NCBI RefSeq assembly: GCF_000719865.1
Contig: NZ_JOID01000002.1
Coordinates: forward strand, 124,001-188,000
Reading direction: 5' to 3'
Length of the DNA: 64,000 nt
Source of the DNA: Streptomyces albus subsp. albus
GTDB taxonomy: Bacteria; Actinomycetota; Actinomycetes; Streptomycetales; Streptomycetaceae
Below the pieces are notes generated by a model that saw nothing but the letters and a program-made list of their open reading frames with translations, ran no database searches and was not told where the DNA came from. Each line of letters starts with the position of its first letter. Position 1 is the first letter of the stretch. Below are positions 33,586 through 42,249 of this stretch, piece after piece. A program made the position numbers and the translations under genes.

Positions 33586-35538
33586 ATGAACACCGGCCCC
33601 GGCAGGGACAGGACCAGCGGCGGGGGCAGCACCCGCCGCCTCACCGTGGCGCAGGCCCTGATCGCCTTCCTCGCACGCCAGTTCACCGAACGCGACGGCG
33701 AGCGGCACCGCCTCATCCGCGCCTGCTGGGGCATCTTCGGCCACGGCAACGTCGCCGGTCTCGGCCAGGCGCTGCTGGAGACCGGCGCCGACCGCATGCC
33801 GTACCTCCAGGGCCGCAACGAGCAGGCCATGGTGCACGCCGCCGTGGCCCACGCCCGCCAGACCGCCCGGCTCTCCGCGCAGGCCGTCACCACCTCCATC
33901 GGCCCCGGCGCCACCAACCTCGTCACCGGCGCCGCCCTCGCCACCGTCAACCGGCTGCCCGTCCTGCTGCTCCCCGGCGACACCTTCGCCACCCGCCCCG
34001 CCGACCCGGTGCTCCAGCAGCTCGAAGTGGTGTCCGCCGGCGATGTGTCCGTCAACGACTGTCTGCGGCCGGTGTCCCGGTACTTCGACCGGGTGACGCG
34101 CCCGGAGGCGCTGATCCCCGCCGCGCTCCACGCCATGCGCGTGCTCGCCGACCCGGCGGAGACCGGCGCCGTCACCCTCGCCCTTCCGCAGGACGTGCAG
34201 GCGGAGGCGTACGACTGGCCGGAGGAGTTCTTCGCCGAGCGGGTGTGGCGCGTCCGCCGCCCCGCGCCCGACGCCGACGCCCTCGCCGAGGCGGCCGCCG
34301 TCCTGCGCGCCGCCCGCCGCCCGCTGATCGTCGCGGGCGGCGGCGTCCACCACAGCGAGGCCGAACAGGCGCTCGCCGCGTTCGCCGGTGCCACCGGCAT
34401 CCCCGTCGCCTCCACCCAGGCCGGCAAGGGCTCGCTCCGCCACGACCACCCGGCCGACGTCGGCGGCATCGGGCACACCGGCACGGCCACCGCCGACGAC
34501 CTCGGCCGGACGGCGGACGCGGTGCTGGGCGTGGGCACCCGCTGGAGCGACTTCACCACGGCCTCCGGCACCCTCTTCGCCGCACCCGGCGTCCGCTTCG
34601 TCAACCTCAACATCACCGCGTTCGACGGCCACAAGATGAGCGGCCTCCCCCTGGCCGCCGACGCCCGGGCGGGGCTCGACGCGCTGGCGGCCGCCCTCGC
34701 CGGCCATCGCGTCGAGCGCGCGTACGAGGAGGAGTACGGCCGCGCCAAGGCCCGCTGGGAGGAGCGCGTCGACCGCGCCCTCGCGGGGCGCGGCGATCCC
34801 GCCGCCCGCCCCACGCAGGCCCAGGTCATCGGCGCCCTCGACGCGCTGGCCGGGGACGAGGACATCGTCATCAACGCGGCCGGGTCCCTCCCCGGCGATC
34901 TGCACAAGCTGTGGCGGGCCCGCTCCCCGCGCCAATACCACGTCGAGTACGGCTACTCCTGCATGGGATACGAGATCCCGGCCGCCATCGGCGTGGCTCT
35001 GGCGGCGCCCGGCCGGCCCGTCTGGGCGCTGGTCGGCGACGGCACGTATCTGATGATGCCGACGGAGATCGTCACCGCCGTCCAGGAGGGGATCCCGGTC
35101 AAGCTGGTGCTGCTCCAGAACCACGGCTACGCCTCCATCGGCGGGCTCTCCGAGGCCACCGGCGCCGAACGCTTCGGCACCGCCTACCGCTTCCGGGCCG
35201 CCGACGGGAGCTACACGGGCGACCCGCTGCCCGTCGACCTCGCCGCCAACGCCGCCAGCCTCGGCATGGAGGTGCTGCGCGCGGGCACGGCGGGGGAGCT
35301 GCGGAAGGCGCTCGCGGCGGCGCGGGCGTGCGACCGGCCGGTCTGCGTCCATGTGGAGCTCGCGGCGGAGGCGGAGGCGGAGGCGGAGGTGCACGGCGGA
35401 ACGGGGGCGGAGGCCGGGGTGCCCGGCGCGCAGGCCTGGTGGGACGTACCGGTGGCCGGGACCGCCACCCGCCCCGCCGCCCGCAGGGCCCGGCAGGAGT
35501 ACGAGCGCCACGCGGCGGAGCGCCGGCGGTACCTGTGA
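33586..35538 (+). CDS. iolD: 3D-(3,5/4)-trihydroxycyclohexane-1,2-dione acylhydrolase
   Basis: The 650-residue protein is a ThDP-dependent enzyme with IolD landmarks. RLIRACWGIFGHGNVAGLGQ and GRNEQAMVHAAVAHA (the conserved Glu region) lie in the Pyr domain, followed by TTSIGPGATNLVTGAALATV. The PP domain has YGYSCMGYEIPAAIGVALAA and VWALVGDGTYLMMPTEIVTA (GDG motif), then LQNHGYASIGGLSEATGAER. It hydrolytically opens the cyclohexanedione ring to 5-deoxyglucuronate. The start is ATG 33586 with GAGGAGA upstream, 150 bases after iolB. A Glu/Ala-rich stretch near residue 595 is encoded by a short GCGGAG repeat (35366-35390). With iolC, B, E and G the ring-degradation steps are covered; iolA and iolJ are not in the window. 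Confidence 0.94.
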   Translation: MNTGPGRDRTSGGGSTRRLTVAQALIAFLARQFTERDGERHRLIRACWGIFGHGNVAGLGQALLETGADRMPYLQGRNEQAMVHAAVAHARQTARLSAQAVTTSIGPGATNLVTGAALATVNRLPVLLLPGDTFATRPADPVLQQLEVVSAGDVSVNDCLRPVSRYFDRVTRPEALIPAALHAMRVLADPAETGAVTLALPQDVQAEAYDWPEEFFAERVWRVRRPAPDADALAEAAAVLRAARRPLIVAGGGVHHSEAEQALAAFAGATGIPVASTQAGKGSLRHDHPADVGGIGHTGTATADDLGRTADAVLGVGTRWSDFTTASGTLFAAPGVRFVNLNITAFDGHKMSGLPLAADARAGLDALAAALAGHRVERAYEEEYGRAKARWEERVDRALAGRGDPAARPTQAQVIGALDALAGDEDIVINAAGSLPGDLHKLWRARSPRQYHVEYGYSCMGYEIPAAIGVALAAPGRPVWALVGDGTYLMMPTEIVTAVQEGIPVKLVLLQNHGYASIGGLSEATGAERFGTAYRFRAADGSYTGDPLPVDLAANAASLGMEVLRAGTAGELRKALAAARACDRPVCVHVELAAEAEAEAEVHGGTGAEAGVPGAQAWWDVPVAGTATRPAARRARQEYERHAAERRRYL

Positions 35539-36045
35539 CACGGCCGCGCCGGCCACGTCCGTGCCGGGGCCTCCGCCGGCGGACCGACGCGGTGGCCGCC
35601 CCGCCGGCGCGGACCCGGGCTGCTCGCGCAAGGCCTGAGACACCGGACCGCGCACGGCCCCCGGGAAGCGTCCGGCGCCCGCCACGGTCGGCCCCGGCGA
35701 CGCCCGCCGCCCGGGACGCATGCCCTCCCGTGCCGCGCCCCGCCCCCGCCTCCCGTGCCGAGGCAGCGGACAGGGCCCGGAGCCGCACGGATGCCGTACC
35801 GGCGCCTACGGATGGCGGGCCCGCGCCAGGGTGAATGCCCGGCCCCGCGCGGTGGATCGCCCGCTCAAGATCTCCCCAGCTCAGAGGCGGTGCGGCGGCC
35901 CGGTGCGCGGGGACGCCGCACCGGGCGGGCCGCGTGTCGGAACGCCTCGTGGCGCCGTTCAGCCGGAGCTAAAGGTGGCATGCTGGCGGCGGAGACCTCG
36001 CCGTCCCAAGCCCAAGGACCATGCCGATCTGGGGGGTTGACACCC
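35539..36045. other. 507-bp intergenic region after iolD
   Basis: It is extremely G/C-rich, open in several frames but without homology-like sequence, so probably non-coding. A hairpin with nine-base perfect arms (35899-35907 and 35917-35925) is the only clear structure; it could be a late terminator or part of the control region of the following HTH gene. Confidence 0.5.
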
Positions 36046-36387
36046 ATGCCATTCATGGCGCGTGGCGAGAACGCGACCGACGCGGCCGCCGCGAGGCTGG
36101 CGCGGCAGGCGGCGACCGCTCTGGCCGGCGAGCTGGCCGCCCGCGGACTCTCCCGTGCGGACCTGGCGCGGCTCATGGGCGTCAGCCCGGGCAGGGTCAG
36201 CCAGATCCTCTCCGGCGACGCCAACCTCACCGTCCGCTCCCTGGCCGGCGCCGCCGCCGCGATGGGCGCCTGTGCGGAGATCCGGTTCACCGATCCGCCG
36301 CGTCCGCAGAGCGCCCCGCGGTCGGAGGAGACCGGGGGAGGCGGCGCGTCAAGCCTGCGCGGTGGCGTCGTCCGGTCGCGGTTCTGA
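36046..36387 (+). CDS. Small XRE-family HTH protein
   Basis: The 113-residue protein has one Cro/C1-type HTH at about residues 30-75: LAARGLSRADLARLMGVSPG, RVSQILSGDANLTVRSLAGA. The spacing of the two helices and the Gln of the recognition helix fit the family. This layout is also found in antitoxins of HigA type, but no toxin gene is adjacent. The start is ATG 36046 behind GGGGGG; ATG 36055 is an alternative. The C-terminal 30 residues are low complexity. The end overlaps the convergent membrane protein gene by 39 bases. Confidence 0.75.
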   Translation: MPFMARGENATDAAAARLARQAATALAGELAARGLSRADLARLMGVSPGRVSQILSGDANLTVRSLAGAAAAMGACAEIRFTDPPRPQSAPRSEETGGGGASSLRGGVVRSRF

Positions 36388-37266
36388 CGCTCCCGCTCCC
36401 GGCGCCGTGCGCCTGCCCCGGCCGTCGAGAACCCGGCCGACCCGCCCGAACCACCGCAGGTGGGGTCGGCGCTGGGACGGCAGCGGAGCGTCCCGGCGGC
36501 CGCCGCCCGGCGCGGCGCCGTCCAGCAGGTCCAGCAGCCGCCGCCGGTCGGAGCGCCGGCCGAGGAGATAGGCCACCCGCAGCAGCAGCTTGCAGCCGTG
36601 CAGTGCCTCGCCCCAGGCGCGCAGGCTCTCCACCCGCTCCTCCCCGGCGCGGTCGCGGCGGGTTCCGGGAAGGTCGTCGCGGCCGGGCGGCCGGAGGCCC
36701 CCGCCGGTTCGGGTTCGGGAGTCGGTCTCGATGGCCTGCTGGAGTGCCGCTTCCGCCTCGGCGAACCGCTCGTCCGTCATCTTGCGGGCCGCCTTGTCCG
36801 GATGACGGGCCAGCAGGTGCAGCCGCACCGCGTGGACGAAGATCTGCAGTTGGTAGAGGTCCCGGATGCCGCTCACCATGGCGTCGCACCAGTCGGCGCA
36901 GTCCGTCTCCATCCGGGTTTCCAGCCGCTCCAGGAGATGCGTGGTGCCGAGGGTGAGGAAGGTCAGGAACGGCTTGGTGGTGTCCTGCTGCACGGCGGTC
37001 CGGCCGCGGCGCAGCACTCCGGCGCCGGTGGCCACTCCGACGGCGGCGGCCGGTACCTCCGCGAGCAGCGGGAGCAGGGCGATCACCAGCAGGGCGATCG
37101 CGGCCATGGCCCCGACCACGGCGGCCGACAGCAGACCGGACCGCCAGGTCCCGAGGAGCCGCCCCTTGCCGTGGTACTGCCGCACCAGGCAGATCCAGGC
37201 CACCAGCCCGCTCAGCCCGGCGGGCAGGGCCCACTCCGGGAGGAACGATGACGGAAACCAGCTCAT
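36349..37266 (-). CDS. Membrane protein of unknown function
   Basis: The 305-residue protein starts with two or three hydrophobic segments (WALPAGLSGLVAWICL; SGLLSAAVVGAMAAIALLVI; VPAAAVGVATGAGVL), followed by a soluble helical domain with FLTFLTLGTTHLLERLETRM, GIRDLYQLQIFVHAVRLHLL and a final Arg-rich, probably cytoplasmic tail. I do not recognise a family. ATG 37266 is preferred over GTG 37278, which adds only four residues; neither has a strong Shine-Dalgarno. It is convergent with the HTH gene and divergent from the hydrolase-ABC fusion, so it appears monocistronic. Confidence 0.65.
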   Translation of the reverse strand: MSWFPSSFLPEWALPAGLSGLVAWICLVRQYHGKGRLLGTWRSGLLSAAVVGAMAAIALLVIALLPLLAEVPAAAVGVATGAGVLRRGRTAVQQDTTKPFLTFLTLGTTHLLERLETRMETDCADWCDAMVSGIRDLYQLQIFVHAVRLHLLARHPDKAARKMTDERFAEAEAALQQAIETDSRTRTGGGLRPPGRDDLPGTRRDRAGEERVESLRAWGEALHGCKLLLRVAYLLGRRSDRRRLLDLLDGAAPGGGRRDAPLPSQRRPHLRWFGRVGRVLDGRGRRTAPGAGASEPRPDDATAQA

Positions 37267-37707
37267 GTGCGGCCCCACGGCTCTGCGGAGGACAACGGAA
37301 CCGGCACCCCGGGGCCGCTCGGCCGGGGATCTCCTCGGCCCGGCACCGGGCGGTCGTCGGCCGGGCCTTCCGAAGGGTGTCCCGGCCGCCGGGCTACCGC
37401 GGTGTGCCCGGGGGCGGTCTCGTCAGCCCACCGGAACCGGATGACAGTATCGTTTCGCTAAATTCCTCCCATCATGCACCTTTGGGTCGCTTTCGGCCGT
37501 CCAGCGACTGCGTGGCGCGGCCGCCGGAGAGACGAAGAGCGCCCTTTCCGCCCGAACGGACGTTCCCGTCCGGGTGGAGCGTGGACCGCGTGTACCGCGA
37601 CCGCTGTACGCCGCCTCCCGGATGTACGCCGCTGAGAGGGGATGGGAGGGGACGCGGGTCATACCGGGGGCAGGTGTGAAGCGGACAGCGCTGCGTAGGC
37701 TCAGGGC
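37267..37707. other. 441-bp divergent intergenic region
   Basis: It lies between the leftward membrane protein and the rightward hydrolase-ABC gene. An A/T-rich patch at about 37441-37486 is the best candidate for a promoter. A TAGGCT box (37695-37700) ends seven bases before the fusion gene ATG, consistent with a leaderless transcript. No gene is supported; ORFs in all rightward frames look spurious. Confidence 0.5.
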
Positions 37708-40617
37708 ATGGATTCTCGACAGTCCCGGACCCCCGGGCCGTTCAGGCTGCCCCGGCCCCTCCGGCCGCTCCGGTCACCCCGAGGCCGGGGGCGGCTGGCC
37801 GCCGGAGCGGTGGCGGTGGCCCTCGTCGCGGGCGCGGGCACCTGGGCCGCCGTCGCCGGCGAACCGGCCGCCGTGCAGCGCACGGACCGGTATCTGGCGA
37901 TGCCGGCCCCCGGCAGCGGCGCGGACGGCGACGGCGAGGGGGCCGCGGCCCGCCGCAGCGTGCGGATCGACACCTCCTTCTACACCTCCGGCCCCGCCTC
38001 CGAGCGGCGTCCCGCGGTGCTGCTCGCACACGGCTTCGGCGGCAGCAAGAAGGACCTGCACCAGCAGGCCGAGGGCCTTGCGCGGGAGGGTTACGCCGTC
38101 CTCACCTGGTCGGCGCGCGGCTTCGGGAAGTCCACCGGCCGGATCGGGCTCAACGACAAGGAGAACGAGGTCGCCGACGTGCGGCGGCTCGTGGACTGGC
38201 TGGCGCAGCGTCCCGAGGTGAAGCTCGACGCCGACGGCGACCCGCGCGTCGGCATCGCCGGAGCCTCGTACGGCGGCGCGATCTCGCTGCTGACGGCGGG
38301 CCACGACCGGCGCGTCGACGCCATCGCCGCCCAGAACACCTACTGGGACCTCTCCGAGGCGCTCTTCCCGGACGGCGTCTTCAAGAAGCTCTGGTCCGGC
38401 ATCTTCTTCACCACCGGCTCCACCCCCTTCCCCACCGACATGGGCCCGTCCCCCGAGGACGCGCCGGACGGCGGCGGAGCCGGCCAGGGCGCGGGCGGAA
38501 CGGGGGACACGGGCGCGACCGGCGGCGGGGGCGGCGGCGGGGGCCGGGCCCCCGAGGCGCCGTTCCAGCCGGAGCCGCTCACCGCGGACCGCTCCTGCGG
38601 GCGCTTCGAGACGGCGCTGTGCGAGATGTACGAACGGGTCGCCGTCGCCGGGAAGCCGGACGCGGAGGCCGAGAAGCTGCTGCGGGAGCGCAGCCCCGTC
38701 GCCGTCGGCGACCGCATCAAGGCCCCGACCCTCGTCCTCGGCGGGCAGGCCGACTCCCTCTTCCCGCTGAGCCACGCCGACGCCATGGCCCGCCAGATCA
38801 AGAAGAACGGCGCGCCCGTCTCCGTCGACTGGCTCGCGGGCGGCCACGACGGCGGCGACCAGGAGACCGAACGGGTCCGGCAGCGCGTCACGGCCTGGTT
38901 CGACCGGCACCTCAAGGGCGACGAGGAGGCGGACACCGGGGCCGCCTTCCGGGTCAGCCGCACCGGAGGCTTCGACTCCACCAACGGCCGGGTCCAGCTG
39001 AGCGGCGCCACCGGCGACCACTACCCCGGCCTCGACGGCGACAGGACCCGCACGGTCCGCCTCGCCGGACGCGAACAGACCGCGGCCAACCCGGCGGGCG
39101 GCACCCCCGCCGCCGTCTCCTCCGTGCCCGGCCTCTCCGGCGCGGCGGCCCAGCTGACGGCCTTCGGTGCCGGCGTGGCCCTGGACTTCCCCGGCCAGGC
39201 GGCGGCGTTCGACTCGGAACCGCTCACCTCCGCCGTCCGCGTCACCGGCGCCCCGACGGCCCGCGTGCGCGTCGCCTCCGACACGGACGACGCGGTGCTC
39301 TTCGCCAAGGTGTACGACGTGGGGCCCGGCGGCAGCCAGCTCCTGCCCTCCCAGCTCGTCGCGCCCATCCGGGTCGAGGGAGCGGGGGAGGACGGCGGCC
39401 GCACCGTCGAGCTGCGCCTCCCCGTCATCGACCACAAATTCGAGGCCGGGCACCGGATACGGCTCGTCCTCTCCGCCACCGACATGGGCTACGCCTCACC
39501 GCTGAAGCCCGCCGACTACCGCGTCTCCCTCGCGGACACCGGCCTGACCGTGCCCACCGCCCCCGGCTTGAAGAACGAGAACAGCGACCTGCCCGCCTGG
39601 GTCTGGGGCCTGCCGCTCGCGGGCGCCGCCCTCGGCGCCGTCCTGCTGCTCACCGGCCGCCGCCGCGTCACCACCCCCGCGCCCGCCCCGGCGCTCGCCG
39701 AGGTGCCGCTGCACATCACCGGCCTCGGCAAGCGCTACGCCAAATCGGCCGACCGGTACGCCGTCCAGGACCTCTCCTTCCGCGTCGAACGCGGCCAGGT
39801 CCTCGGCCTCCTCGGCCCGAACGGCGCCGGCAAGACCACCACGCTCCGGATGCTCATGGGGCTCATCACCCCCGACGCGGGCGAGATCCGCGTCTTCGGG
39901 CACGCGATCCGGCCCGGTGCGCCCGTGCTCTCCCGGGTCGGCGCGTTCGTCGAGGGCCCCGGCTTCCTGCCGCACCTCTCCGGCCGCGCCAACCTGGAGC
40001 TGTACTGGCAGGCCACCGGCCGCCCCGCCGACGAGGCGCACCTGGACGAGGCGCTGGAGATCGCCGGGCTCGGCGACGCCCTGGAGCGTGCCGTCCGGAC
40101 GTACTCCCAGGGCATGCGGCAGCGGCTCGCCATCGCCCAGGCCATGCTCGGCCTGCCGGACCTGCTGATCCTCGACGAACCGACCAACGGCCTCGACCCG
40201 CCACAGATCCGGGAGATGCGGAACGTGATGGTCCGCTACGCGGAGGGCGGCCGGACCGTGATCGTCTCCAGCCATCTGCTGGCCGAGGTCGAACAGACCT
40301 GCACGCATCTGGTCGTCATGGACCGGGGCCGGCTCGTCAGCGCCGGACCGGTCGCGGAGATCACCGGCTCGGGCGACACCCTGCTGGTGGGCGTCGCGGG
40401 CGGACCGGTGTCCGACGAGAGCGTGGACGCGGTGGCGGCCCTCAAGGGCGTGGACTCCGTGGTCCGCGCCGAGGAGGGGCTGCTGGTCCGGCTCGACGGC
40501 ATGACCGCCTCCCAGCTCCTGCCCGAACTCGTACGCCTCGGCATCCCCGTCGACCGGGTCGGCCCGCACCGCCGCCTGGAGGACGCCTTCCTGACCCTGA
40601 TCGGAGGTGCCGCATGA
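37708..40617 (+). CDS. Secreted-type alpha/beta hydrolase fused to an ABC transporter ATPase
   Basis: The 969-residue protein has an Arg-rich N-terminus and a TM segment (residues 30-50). An X-Pro dipeptidyl-peptidase/CocE-like hydrolase follows (about 85-620) with nucleophile motif GASYGG near 187, Asp in GGQADSLFP near 345 and His in GGHDGG near 378, then the CocE-type jelly-roll. A second TM helix near 630-650 (WVWGLPLAGAALGAVLLL) leads to a complete ABC ATPase with Walker A GPNGAGKTT (about 703), signature SQGMRQR (about 800), Walker B LLILDEP and switch SSHLLAEVE. The hydrolase therefore probably lies outside the membrane and the ATPase inside. Its stop overlaps the permease ATG (ATGA). 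A poly-Gly linker at 38479-38545 interrupts the hydrolase. Confidence 0.9.
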   Translation: MDSRQSRTPGPFRLPRPLRPLRSPRGRGRLAAGAVAVALVAGAGTWAAVAGEPAAVQRTDRYLAMPAPGSGADGDGEGAAARRSVRIDTSFYTSGPASERRPAVLLAHGFGGSKKDLHQQAEGLAREGYAVLTWSARGFGKSTGRIGLNDKENEVADVRRLVDWLAQRPEVKLDADGDPRVGIAGASYGGAISLLTAGHDRRVDAIAAQNTYWDLSEALFPDGVFKKLWSGIFFTTGSTPFPTDMGPSPEDAPDGGGAGQGAGGTGDTGATGGGGGGGGRAPEAPFQPEPLTADRSCGRFETALCEMYERVAVAGKPDAEAEKLLRERSPVAVGDRIKAPTLVLGGQADSLFPLSHADAMARQIKKNGAPVSVDWLAGGHDGGDQETERVRQRVTAWFDRHLKGDEEADTGAAFRVSRTGGFDSTNGRVQLSGATGDHYPGLDGDRTRTVRLAGREQTAANPAGGTPAAVSSVPGLSGAAAQLTAFGAGVALDFPGQAAAFDSEPLTSAVRVTGAPTARVRVASDTDDAVLFAKVYDVGPGGSQLLPSQLVAPIRVEGAGEDGGRTVELRLPVIDHKFEAGHRIRLVLSATDMGYASPLKPADYRVSLADTGLTVPTAPGLKNENSDLPAWVWGLPLAGAALGAVLLLTGRRRVTTPAPAPALAEVPLHITGLGKRYAKSADRYAVQDLSFRVERGQVLGLLGPNGAGKTTTLRMLMGLITPDAGEIRVFGHAIRPGAPVLSRVGAFVEGPGFLPHLSGRANLELYWQATGRPADEAHLDEALEIAGLGDALERAVRTYSQGMRQRLAIAQAMLGLPDLLILDEPTNGLDPPQIREMRNVMVRYAEGGRTVIVSSHLLAEVEQTCTHLVVMDRGRLVSAGPVAEITGSGDTLLVGVAGGPVSDESVDAVAALKGVDSVVRAEEGLLVRLDGMTASQLLPELVRLGIPVDRVGPHRRLEDAFLTLIGGAA

Positions 40618-41927
40618 CCGGCCCGACGGAACGACCCGCCGGCGGAATCCCGGACCCCGCGGCGGCGAACGGCACCGGTGACGGCGGCAGGCCGCCGGCT
40701 GGAGCGGCGAACGGCGATGGCGCCGGGGACGCCGGCAAGCCGCCGACCGGAGCAGTGAACGGCGGCGGCACGCCGCAGCCCGCCGCGCCGGAGAACGCCG
40801 GGCCCGGCCGCGCGGCGGTGAACGGCGACGGCACGCCGCCACACCCCGGAACGGCGAACGGCGCGACGCGCGCCGGGACGCCCAACTCCGGGGGGACGAA
40901 CTCCGGGAAGGCGAGCACCGGGGCGCCGAAGGCCGGTACGGCCAACGGTGCGATGGCGGCGAAGGGGACCAAGGCCGCGGCCACGGCCACCGGGGCGGCC
41001 GCCACCGCCACGGCGGAACGGCAGCCCGCCGCAACCCGCACCGCGGGAACCGGCGCCGCCCCGACCGGGGCCGCCGCCCCCGAGACGGCCCCCGGCTACC
41101 GCCCCCGCCACACCCTGCCCCTGCGGGTCGAGGCGGTACGGCAGCTGCGCCGCCGCCGGACGCTCGTCGTCTACGGCATCCTCGCCGCCCTGCCGTTCAT
41201 CCTCATCGCGGCCTTCGCCATCGGCGGCGACCCGGACGAGCGCGGCGGCAACGGCCGCATCTCCCTGATCGACACGGCCACCGCCTCCGGCCTCAACTTC
41301 GCCATGGCGTGCGTCTTCGTCTCGGCGGGCTTCCTGCTGGTGGTGCCGGTGGCGCTGTTCTGCGGGGACACGGTCGCGTCCGAGGCGAGCTGGTCGTCGC
41401 TGCGCTATCTGCTGGCGTCACCGGTGCCGCGCTCGCGCCTGCTGCTGAGCAAGCTCACCGTGGCCCTGCTGTTCAGCGCGGCCGCGATGATCCTGCTGCC
41501 GCTGGTCGGCCTGCTGGCGGGCACGGCGGCGTACGGCTGGGGCGGCCTGGAGCTGCCGACCGGGGGCTCGCTCGACCCGGGCACGGCGCTGGTCCGCCTG
41601 GGGATCGTCGTCGCGTTCGTCTTCGTCAGCCAACTGGTCACGGCCGGCCTGGCGTTCTGGCTCTCCACCGTCACGGACGCGCCGCTGGGCGCGGTGGGCG
41701 GCGCGGTCGGCCTAACCATCGTCGGCAACGTCCTCGACGCGGTGACGGCCCTCGGCGACTGGCGCCAGTTCCTGCCCGCGCACTGGCAGTTCGCCTGGGC
41801 CGACGCCCTCCAGCCCCAACTGGAGTGGGGCGGCATGGCCCGCGGCGCCGCCGTCTCCACGGCCTACGCCCTGGTTCTCTTCGCCCTGGCCTTCCGCCAC
41901 TTCCGCGCCAAGGACGTGGTGTCCTGA
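40614..41927 (+). CDS. ABC-2-type permease with long repetitive N-terminal region
   Basis: The 437-residue protein has about 160 low-complexity residues (Ala, Gly, Pro, Thr, Asn) in which AxNG motifs recur (AANG, AVNG, TANG), then a basic patch LRVEAVRQLRRRRTL and six membrane segments (from VVYGILAALPFILIAAFAIG to AYALVLFALAFRHF). SEASWSSLRYLLASPVPRSR with LLLSKL is characteristic of ABC-2 permeases. It pairs with the ATPase domain of the preceding fusion, with which it is translationally coupled. The transported substrate is unknown; a role in exporting, or resisting, a compound processed by the linked hydrolase is a guess. Confidence 0.87.
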   Translation: MTGPTERPAGGIPDPAAANGTGDGGRPPAGAANGDGAGDAGKPPTGAVNGGGTPQPAAPENAGPGRAAVNGDGTPPHPGTANGATRAGTPNSGGTNSGKASTGAPKAGTANGAMAAKGTKAAATATGAAATATAERQPAATRTAGTGAAPTGAAAPETAPGYRPRHTLPLRVEAVRQLRRRRTLVVYGILAALPFILIAAFAIGGDPDERGGNGRISLIDTATASGLNFAMACVFVSAGFLLVVPVALFCGDTVASEASWSSLRYLLASPVPRSRLLLSKLTVALLFSAAAMILLPLVGLLAGTAAYGWGGLELPTGGSLDPGTALVRLGIVVAFVFVSQLVTAGLAFWLSTVTDAPLGAVGGAVGLTIVGNVLDAVTALGDWRQFLPAHWQFAWADALQPQLEWGGMARGAAVSTAYALVLFALAFRHFRAKDVVS

Positions 41928-42249
41928 CGGGACCGGCGGGCCCGGCGGCCGGGCGGGCCGGGGAGGCTCTGGAGCCCGTGGGAGGAACAGGGGAACGCGG
42001 GCCGTCCGCGAGCCCTCCCCGGCTGCGCTCGACCCATGACGGAGCGCGTGCGGCAACGTCAGACCGACGGCGGCCCCGGCTACTTGGACGTCCCGCGCCA
42101 TGCGGCAGGGCGGTACCGGCTGAACGCTGAACGGTCCCCCGGCGGCATCCGCAGCGCTGCTCCGAGCAAGAATGCGGTCGCCATACCGTGTCTCCGCCCG
42201 GGCGATCGCCAGTCGGGCGGTGGCCTGAGCCCGGTGGAGGGTAACGATC
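41928..42249. other. 322-bp intergenic region
   Basis: This G/C-rich spacer lies between the ABC permease and the SUKH-like gene. Short open frames exist on both strands but none looks like protein. The GGAGGG just before 42250 is the Shine-Dalgarno of the next gene. No other signal is clear. Confidence 0.5.

Noticed and set aside
35366..35390. Short tandem GCGGAG repeat in iolD considered as a mobile or CRISPR-like repeat
   Set aside because: It is an in-frame Glu/Ala microsatellite within the coding region, with no spacers and no flanking signals.
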